64,000 bases of DNA from Pseudomonas putida NBRC 14164 (lineage in GTDB: Bacteria > Pseudomonadota > Gammaproteobacteria > Pseudomonadales > Pseudomonadaceae). Of the stretch, positions 44,090 to 53,161 are shown in pieces. The position numbers and the translations under genes are program-made. Positions within the stretch are counted from its first letter, which is position 1; every line of letters starts with the position of its first letter. The DNA is taken from NCBI RefSeq assembly GCF_000412675.1, contig NC_021505.1, positions 3,714,501 through 3,778,500 of the forward strand, written 5' to 3'. The notes beneath the pieces are model-generated. The model ran no database searches, had not been told where the DNA came from, and was given only the letters and a program-made list of their open reading frames with translations.

Positions 44090-44575
44090 TTAGCGTTGTC
44101 CCGCCAGTTCGGCCAGCACTTCAGCCGAGGTCGTGACCTGGCGGAAGTGATGCTGCCACAGTTCGATACCCAGCTTGGCGGACCGGTCCAGCGAAGACCC
44201 TACCGTCATGTCCGTCACCAGGGTGGGCGTCAGCCCCGCATCGAACAGGGCAAAGCCAGCGGCCAGCACACAGGTTTCGGTCTGCAGCCCACACACCAGC
44301 ACCCGCTCCACACCCAGTTGCCTGATGTACTCGATGGCTTCGGCGCTCTGCCCGTAGCCATGCTTGATGAACACCTGGTCGGCCTCGACCAGGCTTTCGT
44401 CCTCGGCCGCCGGGTGCCAGCCGAGCTGCCGCTCGAACGGCGTGACCTGTTCGTCGTGCAACTCGACCGAGGCAATGGTAGGAATGTTCGCTGACAACCG
44501 CCGCAAGCCATCGACCAGCCACTCGGGCGGGCTGAAGGTGGACTGGACATCGACGATGAGCAAAACCTGGCGCAT
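44090..44575 (-). CDS. Isochorismatase-family cysteine hydrolase
   Basis: A 161-residue enzyme; I use ATG 44575, which has GGGAG 7 bases upstream, rather than the longer frame. The triad of the family is visible: Asp9 (IVDVQSTF), Lys71 (VFIKHGYG) and Cys102 (GLQTETCVLA). Such enzymes hydrolyse amides or enol ethers (nicotinamidase, isochorismatase, YcaC/biuret types). It lacks the fused carrier domain of EntB, so a siderophore-synthesis role is not supported despite nearby receptor genes. It lies 59 bases upstream of the second receptor gene stop, both on the minus strand, and may be cotranscribed with it. Confidence 0.85.
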   Translation of the reverse strand: MRQVLLIVDVQSTFSPPEWLVDGLRRLSANIPTIASVELHDEQVTPFERQLGWHPAAEDESLVEADQVFIKHGYGQSAEAIEYIRQLGVERVLVCGLQTETCVLAAGFALFDAGLTPTLVTDMTVGSSLDRSAKLGIELWQHHFRQVTTSAEVLAELAGQR

Positions 44576-44634
44576 AGCGTTCTCCCGCCATTGGCAAAAT
44601 GGCGCGGAGTATACCGCGTGGCGCGGGGGCTTGA

Positions 44635-47121
44635 TCACCAGTCGTAGGTCATCTCTACCGACGCAACCCGCTCCTGTCCGTAATAGCAGCCGAACGCATA
44701 GTTGCAGTCGGATACGTACTCGCGATCGAAGATGTTTTGCACATTCACGCTGGCCTGCAGGCCGCGCAGGCTTGGGTCGAGTTTGGCAAGATCGTAGCTG
44801 ACGGTGGCGTCATACACGGCATAAGCCGGTACTTCGAAGGTATTGGCCGAGTTACCCTGCTTGCGGCCGGTGTAACGTGCGCCGGCGCCAAACGTCAGGC
44901 CATTGAGAGTGGCCTGGGTGAAGTGGTAATCCACCCACAATGTGGCAGACACCGGGGCCTGCGCCTCATTCCGGTTGCCCTGGTCGCCATAGGTGCTTTT
45001 GGTATAGAACGAGTCGATGTAGGTGGCCGCGGCCAGTACATCGACATTCTCGATGCTGGATTTGAGCTCCAGCTCCACACCACGCGAGCGCACCTCGCCA
45101 TTTTGCGTCTGGTACTGCGGGTACTCGGTATCGCCGGTCAGCATGTTCTTCTGTTTCACCTGGAACACCGAAGCCGTGAACAAGGTACCGTCGACAGGCT
45201 GGTACTTCAGCCCCACCTCGTATTGCTCGCCTTCGCTTGGCTCGAACGCCTTGCCACCGCGCTCGGGCGCTGCCGTGCCCACGGTTGGCAAGAACGACTG
45301 GGAATAGCTGACATACGGCGCCAGGCCAAACTCGGTGACATAGGTAAGGCCGATGCGCCCGGTGAACTTGGTGTCGCGTTGGGAGGCAATGCTGTGCGCC
45401 AGCAGATCCTTGTTGTCGACTTCCGCCCAGTCCTGGCGCCCGCCTACCGTCAGGATCCAGTTGTCCAGCTTGATCTGGTCCTGCACGTACAGCCCCGTCT
45501 GGCGCAGGGTGTTGTCCCAACGGGTATCCAGCACCGGCGTTACGTTGCTGGTGGGGTAGTTGTTCTTGCCATACAGGTCGACCGGCAACACGTTGTAGGC
45601 GTTGTAACCATCGTACTTGCGCGAGAAGTGACGGTAGTCCGCGCCGGCCAGCAAGGTGTGCCGCAGTGCGCCCGTGTCAAAGGTGTACTCCAGGTTGTTA
45701 TCGATGGTGTAGGCGATGTTGTGCTGGCGCCAGTCAAGCTTGACCCGGTTGGCGCGGGTGTAGTCGACCACATCGCCATCCGTCACAAAGCTGCGCAGGT
45801 AGAAGCCTCTGTAGCGGTCGCGCACATCGGTGTATCGCGCCGTTGAGCGCCAGGCCAGGTCTTCGTTGAAACGGTGGCTGAAGTCATAGCCAAAAATGTA
45901 CTGGTTGCGCTTGTAATCGTTGTACCGCGAGTCCCCCGAAAAGAAGTCTCGGTCGATATGCTGGCCTGTCGGGCCACGCTTGAGCGAGCCGATCATCGGC
46001 AACGTCTGATAATCGGGCAGGCCATCATCACGCTGGATTTGGGCGAGCAGCGTCAGGGACGTGTCTTCATTTGGCGCCCAGGTCAGGCTCGGCGCCAGCA
46101 ACAAGCGCTCGCTGTGCGAGTGAGCGACCATCTCGTTGCCTTTGTCGGCGACGCCGACCAGGCGATAGGTAAACGCCTTCTGCTCGTCCAGCGGGCCGCT
46201 GGTATCGAAGGCACCGTTGACCCGGTTGTAGCTGCCAGCGCCAAGCTTCACCTGGTTACGCTGCTCGCGGGTGGGTCGCTTGGAGACCATGTTGATCAGC
46301 CCGCCCGGCTGGTTTTGCCCGTACAGCACCGAAGAAGGGCCTTTGAGCACTTCGATACGCTCCAGCGTGTAGGGGTCGATCTGAGGTGCGCCCCCAAGGC
46401 TACCGGCATACGGCAGGTACGCGCCGTCCAGGTAGAGCGGGGTCGGGGCAAACCCGCGGCTGGTGATTTCGTCGGCAATGCTGTTGCGATCGGTAAAGCC
46501 ACCGGTGGCCAGGCCCGGGGTGTAGCGCAGCGCCTGGGTCAGGTTGCGCGCGCCTTGGGCCTGCACCTGGTCGGCGGTGACCACGTTGATGGCCTGGGGG
46601 ATCTCCAGGATGGGCGTGTCAGTCTTGGTGCCGGTGGCACTGCGGCTGGCAACGTAGCCATTCACCGGCCCATAGGCGGACTCCAAGGCCGCGCCGGTCA
46701 CGCTGGTGGTATCAAGCTGCAGGGTCGAATCGTCACCGACCATGGGCAGCAGCGAGTAGCTGCCATTGGCCTGCTTCAACACCTGCAACCGGTTACCCGC
46801 CAGCAACTGACGCAGCCCGGCATCGGGGCTGTAGCGGCCATGCAGGCCGGGCGACTTCAGCGCCTGCACCGAAGACGGTTCAAAGGACACCGTTACCCCC
46901 GCTGCCGAAGCAAATTGGGTAAGCGCCGTGGCCAGCGGGCCGGCGGCGATGTCAAACGAAGCTTCAGCCTGGCTTTGCGCAACCGCAGGGCTGACGACCA
47001 TCACCGTTGCCAATGGCGCGGCCAGCACCACACTGAACAATGCGCGATGCACTGCACGCGCCAGTCTGGTTTTGGTCGAGTTGATCAAGAAGATGCGGTT
47101 GCAATCGTTGACAGCGAGCAT
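44635..47121 (-). CDS. TonB-dependent siderophore receptor with STN domain (FhuA/FoxA/FiuA-like)
   Basis: An 828-residue outer-membrane receptor. Long signal peptide (ALFSVVLAAPLATVMVVSPA, cleaved about residue 48), STN domain (ASFDIAAGPLATALTQFASA to about 130), plug beginning with TPILEIPQAINVVTADQVQA and containing IEVLKGPSSVLYGQNQPGGL, and a barrel ending in VASVEMTYDW. The plug text matches the ferrichrome/ferrioxamine (FhuA, FiuA, FoxA) branch more than the pyoverdine branch. With the FecR and sigma genes at 47410-48870 it forms a second signalling set. An ECF-type promoter motif (47182-47208) lies upstream, 61 bases before the ATG. Confidence 0.92.
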   Translation of the reverse strand: MLAVNDCNRIFLINSTKTRLARAVHRALFSVVLAAPLATVMVVSPAVAQSQAEASFDIAAGPLATALTQFASAAGVTVSFEPSSVQALKSPGLHGRYSPDAGLRQLLAGNRLQVLKQANGSYSLLPMVGDDSTLQLDTTSVTGAALESAYGPVNGYVASRSATGTKTDTPILEIPQAINVVTADQVQAQGARNLTQALRYTPGLATGGFTDRNSIADEITSRGFAPTPLYLDGAYLPYAGSLGGAPQIDPYTLERIEVLKGPSSVLYGQNQPGGLINMVSKRPTREQRNQVKLGAGSYNRVNGAFDTSGPLDEQKAFTYRLVGVADKGNEMVAHSHSERLLLAPSLTWAPNEDTSLTLLAQIQRDDGLPDYQTLPMIGSLKRGPTGQHIDRDFFSGDSRYNDYKRNQYIFGYDFSHRFNEDLAWRSTARYTDVRDRYRGFYLRSFVTDGDVVDYTRANRVKLDWRQHNIAYTIDNNLEYTFDTGALRHTLLAGADYRHFSRKYDGYNAYNVLPVDLYGKNNYPTSNVTPVLDTRWDNTLRQTGLYVQDQIKLDNWILTVGGRQDWAEVDNKDLLAHSIASQRDTKFTGRIGLTYVTEFGLAPYVSYSQSFLPTVGTAAPERGGKAFEPSEGEQYEVGLKYQPVDGTLFTASVFQVKQKNMLTGDTEYPQYQTQNGEVRSRGVELELKSSIENVDVLAAATYIDSFYTKSTYGDQGNRNEAQAPVSATLWVDYHFTQATLNGLTFGAGARYTGRKQGNSANTFEVPAYAVYDATVSYDLAKLDPSLRGLQASVNVQNIFDREYVSDCNYAFGCYYGQERVASVEMTYDW

Positions 47122-47181
47122 GCGGTTTCCTTTCGCCCTGCGGCAGTTTTTTCATTGCGCTTGGTGCGCGTCTACCTACAA

Positions 47182-47208
47182 GTCGAACGAGAACGACAAT
47201 CGATAACC
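47182..47208 (-). promoter_or_regulatory. Putative FecI-type ECF promoter of the second TonB receptor gene
   Basis: On the minus strand: GGTTATC (47208-47202), 16 bases, then CGACTTGTA (47185-). This equals the layout before the first receptor gene (39499-39525), including the upstream TTGCC and downstream CGACTT. Confidence 0.6.
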
Positions 47209-47261
47209 CCCCAGGCAAAAAAATCGCCGGCCTTCAGGCCATGACACTCAATCAAGCATTT

Positions 47262-47382
47262 TGGGGCCGCGTTGCGGCCCATCGCCGGCAAGCCGGGCTC
47301 CCAAAGGTACGGAGCAGCCCTCAAGCATTGCACTGTACCTGTGGGAGCCCGGCTGGCCGGCGATGGGCTGCGCAGCAGCCCT
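47262..47382. repeat. Paired REP palindrome
   Basis: Inverted CGCCGGCAAGCCGGGCTCCC-type elements lying between the fecR-like stop (47410) and the second receptor promoter; it separates regulators from receptor. Confidence 0.78.
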
Positions 47383-47409
47383 AAGATGCTCAACTACCGG
47401 CATCAGGCT

Positions 47410-48357
47410 TCAGGCAGCCTCGACGCGCGTCCAGTAGCGGCTGAAGCGACGAATGCGCACAGGCAGCGTGGTGGTCAGGTTTTCCAGGACGATATCGATG
47501 TCGCCCAAGTGAAACGCCCCGGACAGTCGCAACCCGCCCACGGCCTCATCGCAGCCCAGGTACCCGGGCCGATACCGCTGCAGCTCGCTCACGACATCAG
47601 CGAGGCGCCAGTCATCCACGATCAACATCTCGCGGGACCAGGCGTCTGCCATCACCGCTAGCGGTGTCACGTTGCCCATCTTTTCGGTACTGAATTGCAA
47701 CTGTTGCCCGGCCTCTACCCGCACAGCCGCCAAGCTCTGTGCACTGCGCACTTGCACCGCATGCTGCAGCACGCACACCCGAGTAACGTCGGCGTCGCAG
47801 CGCACGATAAAACGCGTACCCAGTGCGCGGACACTCCCCTGGCCGGTATGCACGATGAACGGGCGGGATAATGCATCCGATGCGGTCTGCACCAGGATCT
47901 CCCCTTTAAGCAACTCAAGTGCGCGCCACTGGCCGTCGTAGCGAATATCAACAGCAGTGTCGGTGTTCAATTGCAACTGGCTGCCATCGTCCAGCCGCAA
48001 CGAACGCTGCTCGCCAACGCCTGTGCGCACGTCGGCCATCAACCGCGCAACTCCGCCATCACGTAGCACCACACCCCCTGTCGCGCCCGCGACCAGCAGC
48101 ACCGACAGCACCTTGAGTACCTCACGCCGCTTGGCCCTGGCGCTGCTTAACGTTGGCCGTGCAATACCGGGTGTGACCTGCGCCAGCTTGCCCTGCAAAC
48201 GTGCCAGGCGCTCCCAGGCCTGCAGGTGTCGCGGGTCACTCAACAACCAGCGCTGATGCGCCGCTCGCGTGCTGTCATCCGCTTGGCAGCGCAGCTCGAC
48301 ATACCAGCGTGCGGCAGCCTCCAGGGTATTGCGGTCCAACGGTTCAGCCCCCGCCAT
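47410..48357 (-). CDS. FecR-type anti-sigma/sigma regulator
   Basis: A 315-residue inner-membrane signal protein with the same plan as the one at 38518: FecR N-terminus (LEAAARWYVELRCQADDSTR, then WLLSDPRHLQAWERLARLQG), a membrane segment at about 88-103 (VLSVLLVAGATGGVVL), a periplasmic MADVRTGVGEQRSLRLDDGS and a C-terminal STN-like region (VVSELQRYRPGYLGCDEAVG). It starts 3 bases after the sigma gene stop. It should relay the signal from the receptor at 44635-47121. Confidence 0.93.
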   Translation of the reverse strand: MAGAEPLDRNTLEAAARWYVELRCQADDSTRAAHQRWLLSDPRHLQAWERLARLQGKLAQVTPGIARPTLSSARAKRREVLKVLSVLLVAGATGGVVLRDGGVARLMADVRTGVGEQRSLRLDDGSQLQLNTDTAVDIRYDGQWRALELLKGEILVQTASDALSRPFIVHTGQGSVRALGTRFIVRCDADVTRVCVLQHAVQVRSAQSLAAVRVEAGQQLQFSTEKMGNVTPLAVMADAWSREMLIVDDWRLADVVSELQRYRPGYLGCDEAVGGLRLSGAFHLGDIDIVLENLTTTLPVRIRRFSRYWTRVEAA

Positions 48358-48360
48358 CGT

Positions 48361-48870
48361 TCACGCCTCGGCCAGCATCAGGCAATGGGTCAGCGCCCGC
48401 ACTGCATGCTTTTTGACGGTAGTGAGCGAAACATCCAGGCGCCGCGCGATTTCCACATAGCTCAGGCCATCGAGCTGGGCCATGAGGAAGATCTCGCGGG
48501 TACGCGTGCCCAAGCCGTCGAGGAGCCGATCAATTTCCAGCAGGGTCTCGATGATCAGCAGGCGCGCCTCGGGCGAAACCTCTACCTGCTCGGGCCGTGC
48601 CGCGAGGGTTTCCAGGTAGGCCTGCTCCACGGCACGGCGCCGGAACATGTCGATCATCAGGCTGCGGGCCACGCTGCTCAGATAAGCCCGTGGCTGTTGC
48701 AGCTCCGCGGCCTTGCGCAGGGTCAGCACCCGTATGAACGTGTCCTGGGCCAGGTCGGCCGCATGCTCCATGCACCCGAGCTTGCTGCGCAGCCAGCCGC
48801 ACAGCCAGGAATGATGGTCCTCGTAGAGCGTGTGCACGGCTTTTTGCAGGGAAGGGTCAGCATAGGACAT
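48361..48870 (-). CDS. FecI-type ECF sigma factor (iron starvation group)
   Basis: A 169-residue ECF sigma factor from ATG 48870 (MSYADPSLQKAVHTLYEDHH); a longer in-frame start at 48909 would lie inside the Fur-box-like site and is unlikely. Region 2: HAADLAQDTFIRVLT and YLSSVARSLMIDMFRRRAVE; region 4: TREIFLMAQLDGLSYVEIAR then LDVSLTTVKKHAVRAL. It should transcribe the receptor gene at 47121. It is followed immediately by the FecR-like gene. Confidence 0.93.
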   Translation of the reverse strand: MSYADPSLQKAVHTLYEDHHSWLCGWLRSKLGCMEHAADLAQDTFIRVLTLRKAAELQQPRAYLSSVARSLMIDMFRRRAVEQAYLETLAARPEQVEVSPEARLLIIETLLEIDRLLDGLGTRTREIFLMAQLDGLSYVEIARRLDVSLTTVKKHAVRALTHCLMLAEA

Positions 48871-48894
48871 GGTAGAACCGATCAGAGCGTCTTT

Positions 48895-48913
48895 AATAAT
48901 GACTCTCATTTAA
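48895..48913. promoter_or_regulatory. Fur-box-like sequence before the second FecI-type sigma gene
   Basis: On the minus strand TTAAATGAGAGTCATTATT matches the 19-base Fur consensus at 13 of 19 positions by eye, about 25 bases before the sigma ATG. Confidence 0.65.
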
Positions 48914-49022
48914 CCCGAGTCTGACCGGATTTCGCAATTGCTTTGCGCAGCGGTCATGGGAAACCAAGGTTTTCGGCAAGCCTTGGTATGCTGAGCCGAC
49001 CACACGCCATCGGCAAATCGGC

Positions 49023-49934
49023 TCACTGCCACGCAGCCAGAGTTTCTCCCTGTCGGAAGAACGTTCTCAAGTGCTCAACGAAGCACGACACCTTGGCCGA
49101 CAGGTTCAGGCGCTCCAGGTACACCGCATAAATGTCCGCGGGCGGGGTGTGGTAGTCACCCAGCACTTCCACCAGCCGCCCACTGCGCAGGTGGTCAGCC
49201 AGGTTCCACTCGGCCCGCATCAGGATGCCTTGCCCATCGAGGGCCCAGTTCAGGGCGACCTCGCCATCGTTTGTGCTCAGGCTGCCGCGCACTTTCACCG
49301 ACTCGCTCTGCTTGCCACGGCTGAGCCGCCAGATGCCGAACGCGGCATCGTTCTGGCGCAACACGATGCAGTTGTGGCTGGCCAGGTCTTTTGGCGCTTC
49401 TGGGGTGCCGTGGGCCTCCAGGTAACCGGGCGCCGCGCACAACCGGCGGCGGTTGGCAGCGATCTTGCGCGCGATCAGACGCGAATCAGGCAGCTCACCA
49501 AAGCGGATGGCCACATCGATAGCGTCGTTCGGCAGGGCGATTGGGCGGTCGGTGAGGTGCAACTGCACCTCCACCTCGGGGTAGCGCCTGGCAAACGACG
49601 ACACTGCCGGCCCCACATGCGTACGACCAAAACCCAGCGGCGCATTGACCCGTAGCAGGCCCTTGGGCTCGGCACGGCTGCTGGACACCTGGCGCTCCAT
49701 TTCCTCGATCTCACCCAGTATCCGCCGGGCATTCACCAGGTAGGTCTCGCCCTCGGCGGTAAGGCTGATGCTGCGTGTTGTGCGGTTAAGCAGGCGCACA
49801 CCCAGGCGCTGTTCCAGCTGCGCCAGGCGCTTGGAGACTGCGGGCGGTGTCAGGTTCAGTTCGCGCGCAGTACCCGCCAGGCTGCCCACCCTGATCAGTT
49901 GGGTGAAGAACGCCAGCTCCGATACCGGATTCAT
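49023..49934 (-). CDS. LysR family regulator, probable regulator of the tartrate operon
   Basis: A 303-residue LysR protein: helix-turn-helix ELAFFTQLIRVGSLAGTARE, then TPPAVSKRLAQLEQRLGVRL, and effector domain from about 92 (GLLRVNAPLGFGRTHVGPAV). The LNRTTRSISLTAEGE and DLASHNCIVLRQND segments put it in the CrgA/DsdC-side 'LysR' group common in Pseudomonas. It is divergent from dctA-ttdA-ttdB, with 194 bases between the starts, which suggests that it controls tartrate use as TtdR does in enterobacteria. Confidence 0.88.
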   Translation of the reverse strand: MNPVSELAFFTQLIRVGSLAGTARELNLTPPAVSKRLAQLEQRLGVRLLNRTTRSISLTAEGETYLVNARRILGEIEEMERQVSSSRAEPKGLLRVNAPLGFGRTHVGPAVSSFARRYPEVEVQLHLTDRPIALPNDAIDVAIRFGELPDSRLIARKIAANRRRLCAAPGYLEAHGTPEAPKDLASHNCIVLRQNDAAFGIWRLSRGKQSESVKVRGSLSTNDGEVALNWALDGQGILMRAEWNLADHLRSGRLVEVLGDYHTPPADIYAVYLERLNLSAKVSCFVEHLRTFFRQGETLAAWQ

Positions 49935-50128
49935 AATTAACCTGAGGGAAACAATGAGTTGAATTTCATTGTATTACAGCATGTTTGAAAAACCATTACC
50001 TTTTGCCCTGCGTGATTAACCACAAAGAAGCTGGGCTTTTCGGCCGCCAAGGCCAGGTGTGACCTGCACCCCACGATCAGCCCGGCCGCCAGATAAATCC
50101 GACTCACAACAATAATTCGGAGACGGCA

Positions 50129-51460
50129 ATGGCCAAGCGATTGTTCGGCAAGCTTTACGTACAGGTATTGATCGGCGTAACCCTCGGGGTGCTGATCGGG
50201 GTGTTCTGGCCCCAGGTGGGCGCAGACTTGAAGCCCATCGGCGACGCCTTCATCAAACTGATCAAGATGGTCTTCGCCCCCATCATCTTCGCCACAGTGG
50301 TGCTGGGCATCGCCAAGATGGAAAACATGAAGGAACTCGGCCGCGTGGGTGTGCGCGCGCTGATCTACTTCGAAGTGCTGTCCACCTTTGCCCTGGTACT
50401 GGGGTTGGTGGTGGTCAACATCGTACAGCCCGGCCAAGGCATGAACGTCGACCCTGCCACCCTCGACGCCAAGAGCATCTCGACCTACACCGCTGCCGCA
50501 GCCGGGAACAGCGGCGGCTTCATCGACTTCATGCTGCATGTGATACCCGGTAGCGTGACCGACGCCTTCGCCAAGAACGAAATCCTGCCGATCCTGCTGT
50601 TCAGCACCCTGTTCGGCATCGCCCTCTCGCACCTCGGCCCTCGTGGCAAGCCCATGGTGGATGTGCTGGAGGCGTTCTCGCACGGTATGTTCTTCATCGT
50701 CGGCATGATCATGCGTGTAGCCCCGCTGGCCGCCTGCGGCGCCATGGCCTTCACCGTCGGCAAATACGGCCTGGGCTCCATCGTGTCGTTGGGCAAGCTG
50801 ATGGCAACCATGTACCTGACCTGCTTCCTGTTCGTGGTGATCGTGCTGGGCACCATTGCCAGGTTGTCCGGCTTCAACTTGTGGAAGTTCCTCAAGTACC
50901 TGAAGGAAGAGCTGTTCACGGTGCTGGGCACCAGCTCGTCCGAATCGGTGGTGCCACAACTGATGAACAAGCTGGAAAAGGTCGGCGTGTCCAAACCGGT
51001 GGTGGGCCTGGTGATCCCCTCGGGCCTTACCTTCAACCCGGATGGCCAGTGCATCTACTACACCATGGCCGCCATCTTCATCGCCCAGGCCACCAACACC
51101 CCGTTGACCCTGATGGACCAACTGCTCGTGCTCGGTGTGCTGCTGCTCACCTCCAAGGGCTCCGCAGGGGTGACCGGTTCGGGCTTCATCACCCTGGCCG
51201 CAACCCTGGCGACCATGGACAACATCCCGGTGGCCGGCATGGTGCTGCTGCTGGGCGTGGACCGCTTCATGTCCGAAGCCCGCGCCATCACCAACACCAT
51301 TGGCAATGCCGTCGGCACCGTGGCTATCGCCAACTGGGTCGGTGCACTGGACAAGCAACGCATGGCCCAGGCCCTGGACGGCCAGCTACCGGCAGAACCA
51401 CAACCCACCGATACCCGCCCTGCCCTTGCACAACTGGAGGCCGGCACGCCCACACCCTGA
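50129..51460 (+). CDS. dctA: C4-dicarboxylate:cation symporter DctA
   Basis: A 443-residue inner-membrane carrier of the DAACS/glutamate transporter family, preceded by CGGAGA. It starts KRLFGKLYVQVLIGVTLGVL, has the serine-rich loop LGTSSSESVVPQL (about 269-281) and the conserved LVIPSGLTFNPDGQCIYYTM and KGSAGVTGSGFI hairpin segments. DctA takes up succinate, fumarate, malate and also tartrate analogues. It lies 53 bases before ttdA, so it is likely the tartrate importer of this operon. It may be a dedicated paralogue rather than the main DctA; no sigma-54 promoter of the DctD type is visible upstream. Confidence 0.93.
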   Translation: MAKRLFGKLYVQVLIGVTLGVLIGVFWPQVGADLKPIGDAFIKLIKMVFAPIIFATVVLGIAKMENMKELGRVGVRALIYFEVLSTFALVLGLVVVNIVQPGQGMNVDPATLDAKSISTYTAAAAGNSGGFIDFMLHVIPGSVTDAFAKNEILPILLFSTLFGIALSHLGPRGKPMVDVLEAFSHGMFFIVGMIMRVAPLAACGAMAFTVGKYGLGSIVSLGKLMATMYLTCFLFVVIVLGTIARLSGFNLWKFLKYLKEELFTVLGTSSSESVVPQLMNKLEKVGVSKPVVGLVIPSGLTFNPDGQCIYYTMAAIFIAQATNTPLTLMDQLLVLGVLLLTSKGSAGVTGSGFITLAATLATMDNIPVAGMVLLLGVDRFMSEARAITNTIGNAVGTVAIANWVGALDKQRMAQALDGQLPAEPQPTDTRPALAQLEAGTPTP

Positions 51461-51513
51461 CCTTTCGATAACAGCAAAAAGAACCCGCCTTGTGATGCAG
51501 TGAGGAAATAATC

Positions 51514-52413
51514 ATGGACAAAGAAACCGCCGTGTCATCGCTTACCGACGTGATGGCCAAGTTCACCGCCTATATCGGCAAACGCCTGCCCAAAGACGTG
51601 AAGGAAAAGACCGCCAAGTTGCGCGCCGCCGAAACCAACCCGCTGGCCATCGCCGTGTACGACTCGATGGCCGACAACCAGGAGTACGCCGACAAGCTCA
51701 ACCGGCCCAGTTGCCAGGATACCGGCGTGATCCAGTACTTCGTCTCGGCCGGGGCGCGCTTCCCGCTGCTGGGTGAGATGGAAAGCATCCTCGAAAACGC
51801 CACCAAGGAAGCCACCATCCAGGGGCCGTTGCGCCACAACGCGGTGGAAACCTTCATCGAGAAGAACACCGGCACCAACACGGGCTCGAAAATCCCGTGG
51901 CTGGACTGGGAAATCATCCCCGATGCCGACTACGCCATCGTCGATGTGTACATGGCCGGTGGCGGCTGCACCTTGCCAGGTTCGGCCAAGGTGCTGATGC
52001 CGGGGCAAGGCTATGAAGGGGTGACCGAGTTCGTTTTCGATGTGATTACCTCTCGCGGGGTCAACGCCTGCCCGCCGTTGCTGGTGGGGGTAGGGGTTTC
52101 GACCTCGGTAGAGACAGCAGCACGCCTGTCGAAGAAGGCCATCCTGCGCGAGGTGGACTCCAGCCACCCCAACGAAAGCGCAGCAATGATGGAAAAGCTG
52201 CTGGAGGACGGGCTGAACGAAATCGGCATCGGCCCGCAGGGGCTCACCGGCAACAGCAGCGTAATGGGCGTGAACATCGAGTCCTCGGCCCGCCACCCCT
52301 CCACCATCGGCGTGGCAGTGTCCACCGGTTGCTGGGCGCACCGCCGCGGCAAGATCCGCATCAACGCCGACCTGACCTACGACATCCTCTCGCACGAAGG
52401 GGTAGTACTGTGA
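51514..52413 (+). CDS. ttdA: L(+)-tartrate dehydratase alpha subunit
   Basis: A 299-residue subunit of the iron-sulfur class I fumarase/tartrate dehydratase family, near the 303 residues of E. coli TtdA. Three cysteines able to hold the [4Fe-4S] cluster are in NRPSCQDTG (about 70), GGGCTLPG (about 152) and STGCWAHRRG (about 273). With the beta subunit it dehydrates L-tartrate to oxaloacetate. It is split from the beta gene by a stop overlapping a GTG start, as expected for a two-subunit enzyme; one-piece fumarases are about 500 residues. Dehydration of a related hydroxy acid remains possible. Confidence 0.9.
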   Translation: MDKETAVSSLTDVMAKFTAYIGKRLPKDVKEKTAKLRAAETNPLAIAVYDSMADNQEYADKLNRPSCQDTGVIQYFVSAGARFPLLGEMESILENATKEATIQGPLRHNAVETFIEKNTGTNTGSKIPWLDWEIIPDADYAIVDVYMAGGGCTLPGSAKVLMPGQGYEGVTEFVFDVITSRGVNACPPLLVGVGVSTSVETAARLSKKAILREVDSSHPNESAAMMEKLLEDGLNEIGIGPQGLTGNSSVMGVNIESSARHPSTIGVAVSTGCWAHRRGKIRINADLTYDILSHEGVVL

Positions 52414-53018
52414 AAAAGATCCTGAGCACACCGATCAGCGACGAAGACCTGGCCAACCTCAACGTCGGTGACGTCGTCTACCTCACCGGCCAACTGGTGA
52501 CCTGCCGTGACGTGGCACACCGGCGCCTCATCGAATTGGGCCGCGAACTGCCGGTTGACCTGCGTGGCGGTGCGATTTTCCATGCAGGCCCCATCGTCAG
52601 GAAGAAGGATGATGGCAGCTTCGAGATGGTTTCCATTGGCCCGACCACCAGCATGCGCATGGAAAAGTTCGAGAAGCAGTTCATCGAGCAGACCGGTGTG
52701 AAGCTGATTGTCGGCAAAGGTGGCATGGGGCCGGAAACCACCACCGGCTGCCTGGAAAACAAGGCGGTGCATGCGGTGTTCCCGGGCGGTTGCGCAGTGC
52801 TGGCTGCAACCCAGGTGGAAGAGATAGAGCGTGCGGAGTGGCAGGACCTGGGCATGCCGGAGACCCTTTGGGTGAACCGTGTTCGCGAGTTCGGGCCGCT
52901 GATCATCTCCATCGATACCAAGGGCAACAACCTGTTCGAGCAGAACAAGGCCCGCTTCAACGAACGTAAAGGGGCAGTGATCGAGAAGATCAACAGCCAG
53001 GTGCGCTTCATCAAATAA
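52410..53018 (+). CDS. ttdB: L(+)-tartrate dehydratase beta subunit
   Basis: A 202-residue beta subunit (E. coli TtdB has 201). It starts with GTG at 52410, in a 4-base overlap with the ttdA stop, so translation is coupled. Conserved segments: GDVVYLTGQLVTCRDVAHRR (about 15-34), IFHAGPIVRK, PTTSMRMEKFEKQFIEQTGV and GKGGMGPETTTGCLENKAVH, the carboxylate-binding region of fumarase C-terminal domains. It works with TtdA in the cytosol to give oxaloacetate from tartrate. Confidence 0.92.
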   Translation: MKKILSTPISDEDLANLNVGDVVYLTGQLVTCRDVAHRRLIELGRELPVDLRGGAIFHAGPIVRKKDDGSFEMVSIGPTTSMRMEKFEKQFIEQTGVKLIVGKGGMGPETTTGCLENKAVHAVFPGGCAVLAATQVEEIERAEWQDLGMPETLWVNRVREFGPLIISIDTKGNNLFEQNKARFNERKGAVIEKINSQVRFIK

Positions 53019-53030
53019 CCAAGCCACTTT

Positions 53031-53150
53031 CGGGCCGCTGTGCGGCCCATCGCCGGCAAGCCAGCTCCCACCCCGATCGTATGAGCCTCAGGGCATATGC
53101 AGTCCCTGTGGGAGCCTGGCTTGCCGGCGATGGGCCGCGAAGCAGCCCCA
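53031..53150. repeat. Paired REP palindrome
   Basis: Inverted CGCCGGCAAGCCAGCTCCCA-type elements between the convergent ttdB and sigma-54 activator genes. Confidence 0.8.
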
Positions 53151-53161
53151 AGACAAGCAAA

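Noticed and set aside
44090..44575. Isochorismatase-family gene as part of siderophore biosynthesis
   Set aside because: It has no carrier domain and no entC/entE-like neighbours; proximity to the receptor genes alone is not enough.
45874..47244. Open frame of 456 codons antisense to the second TonB receptor gene
   Set aside because: The receptor motifs are continuous on the minus strand; the antisense frame is low-complexity and Gln/Arg-rich.
49935..50128. Sigma-54 promoter before dctA
   Set aside because: No GG-N10-GC element with reasonable flanking bases was found in this interval.
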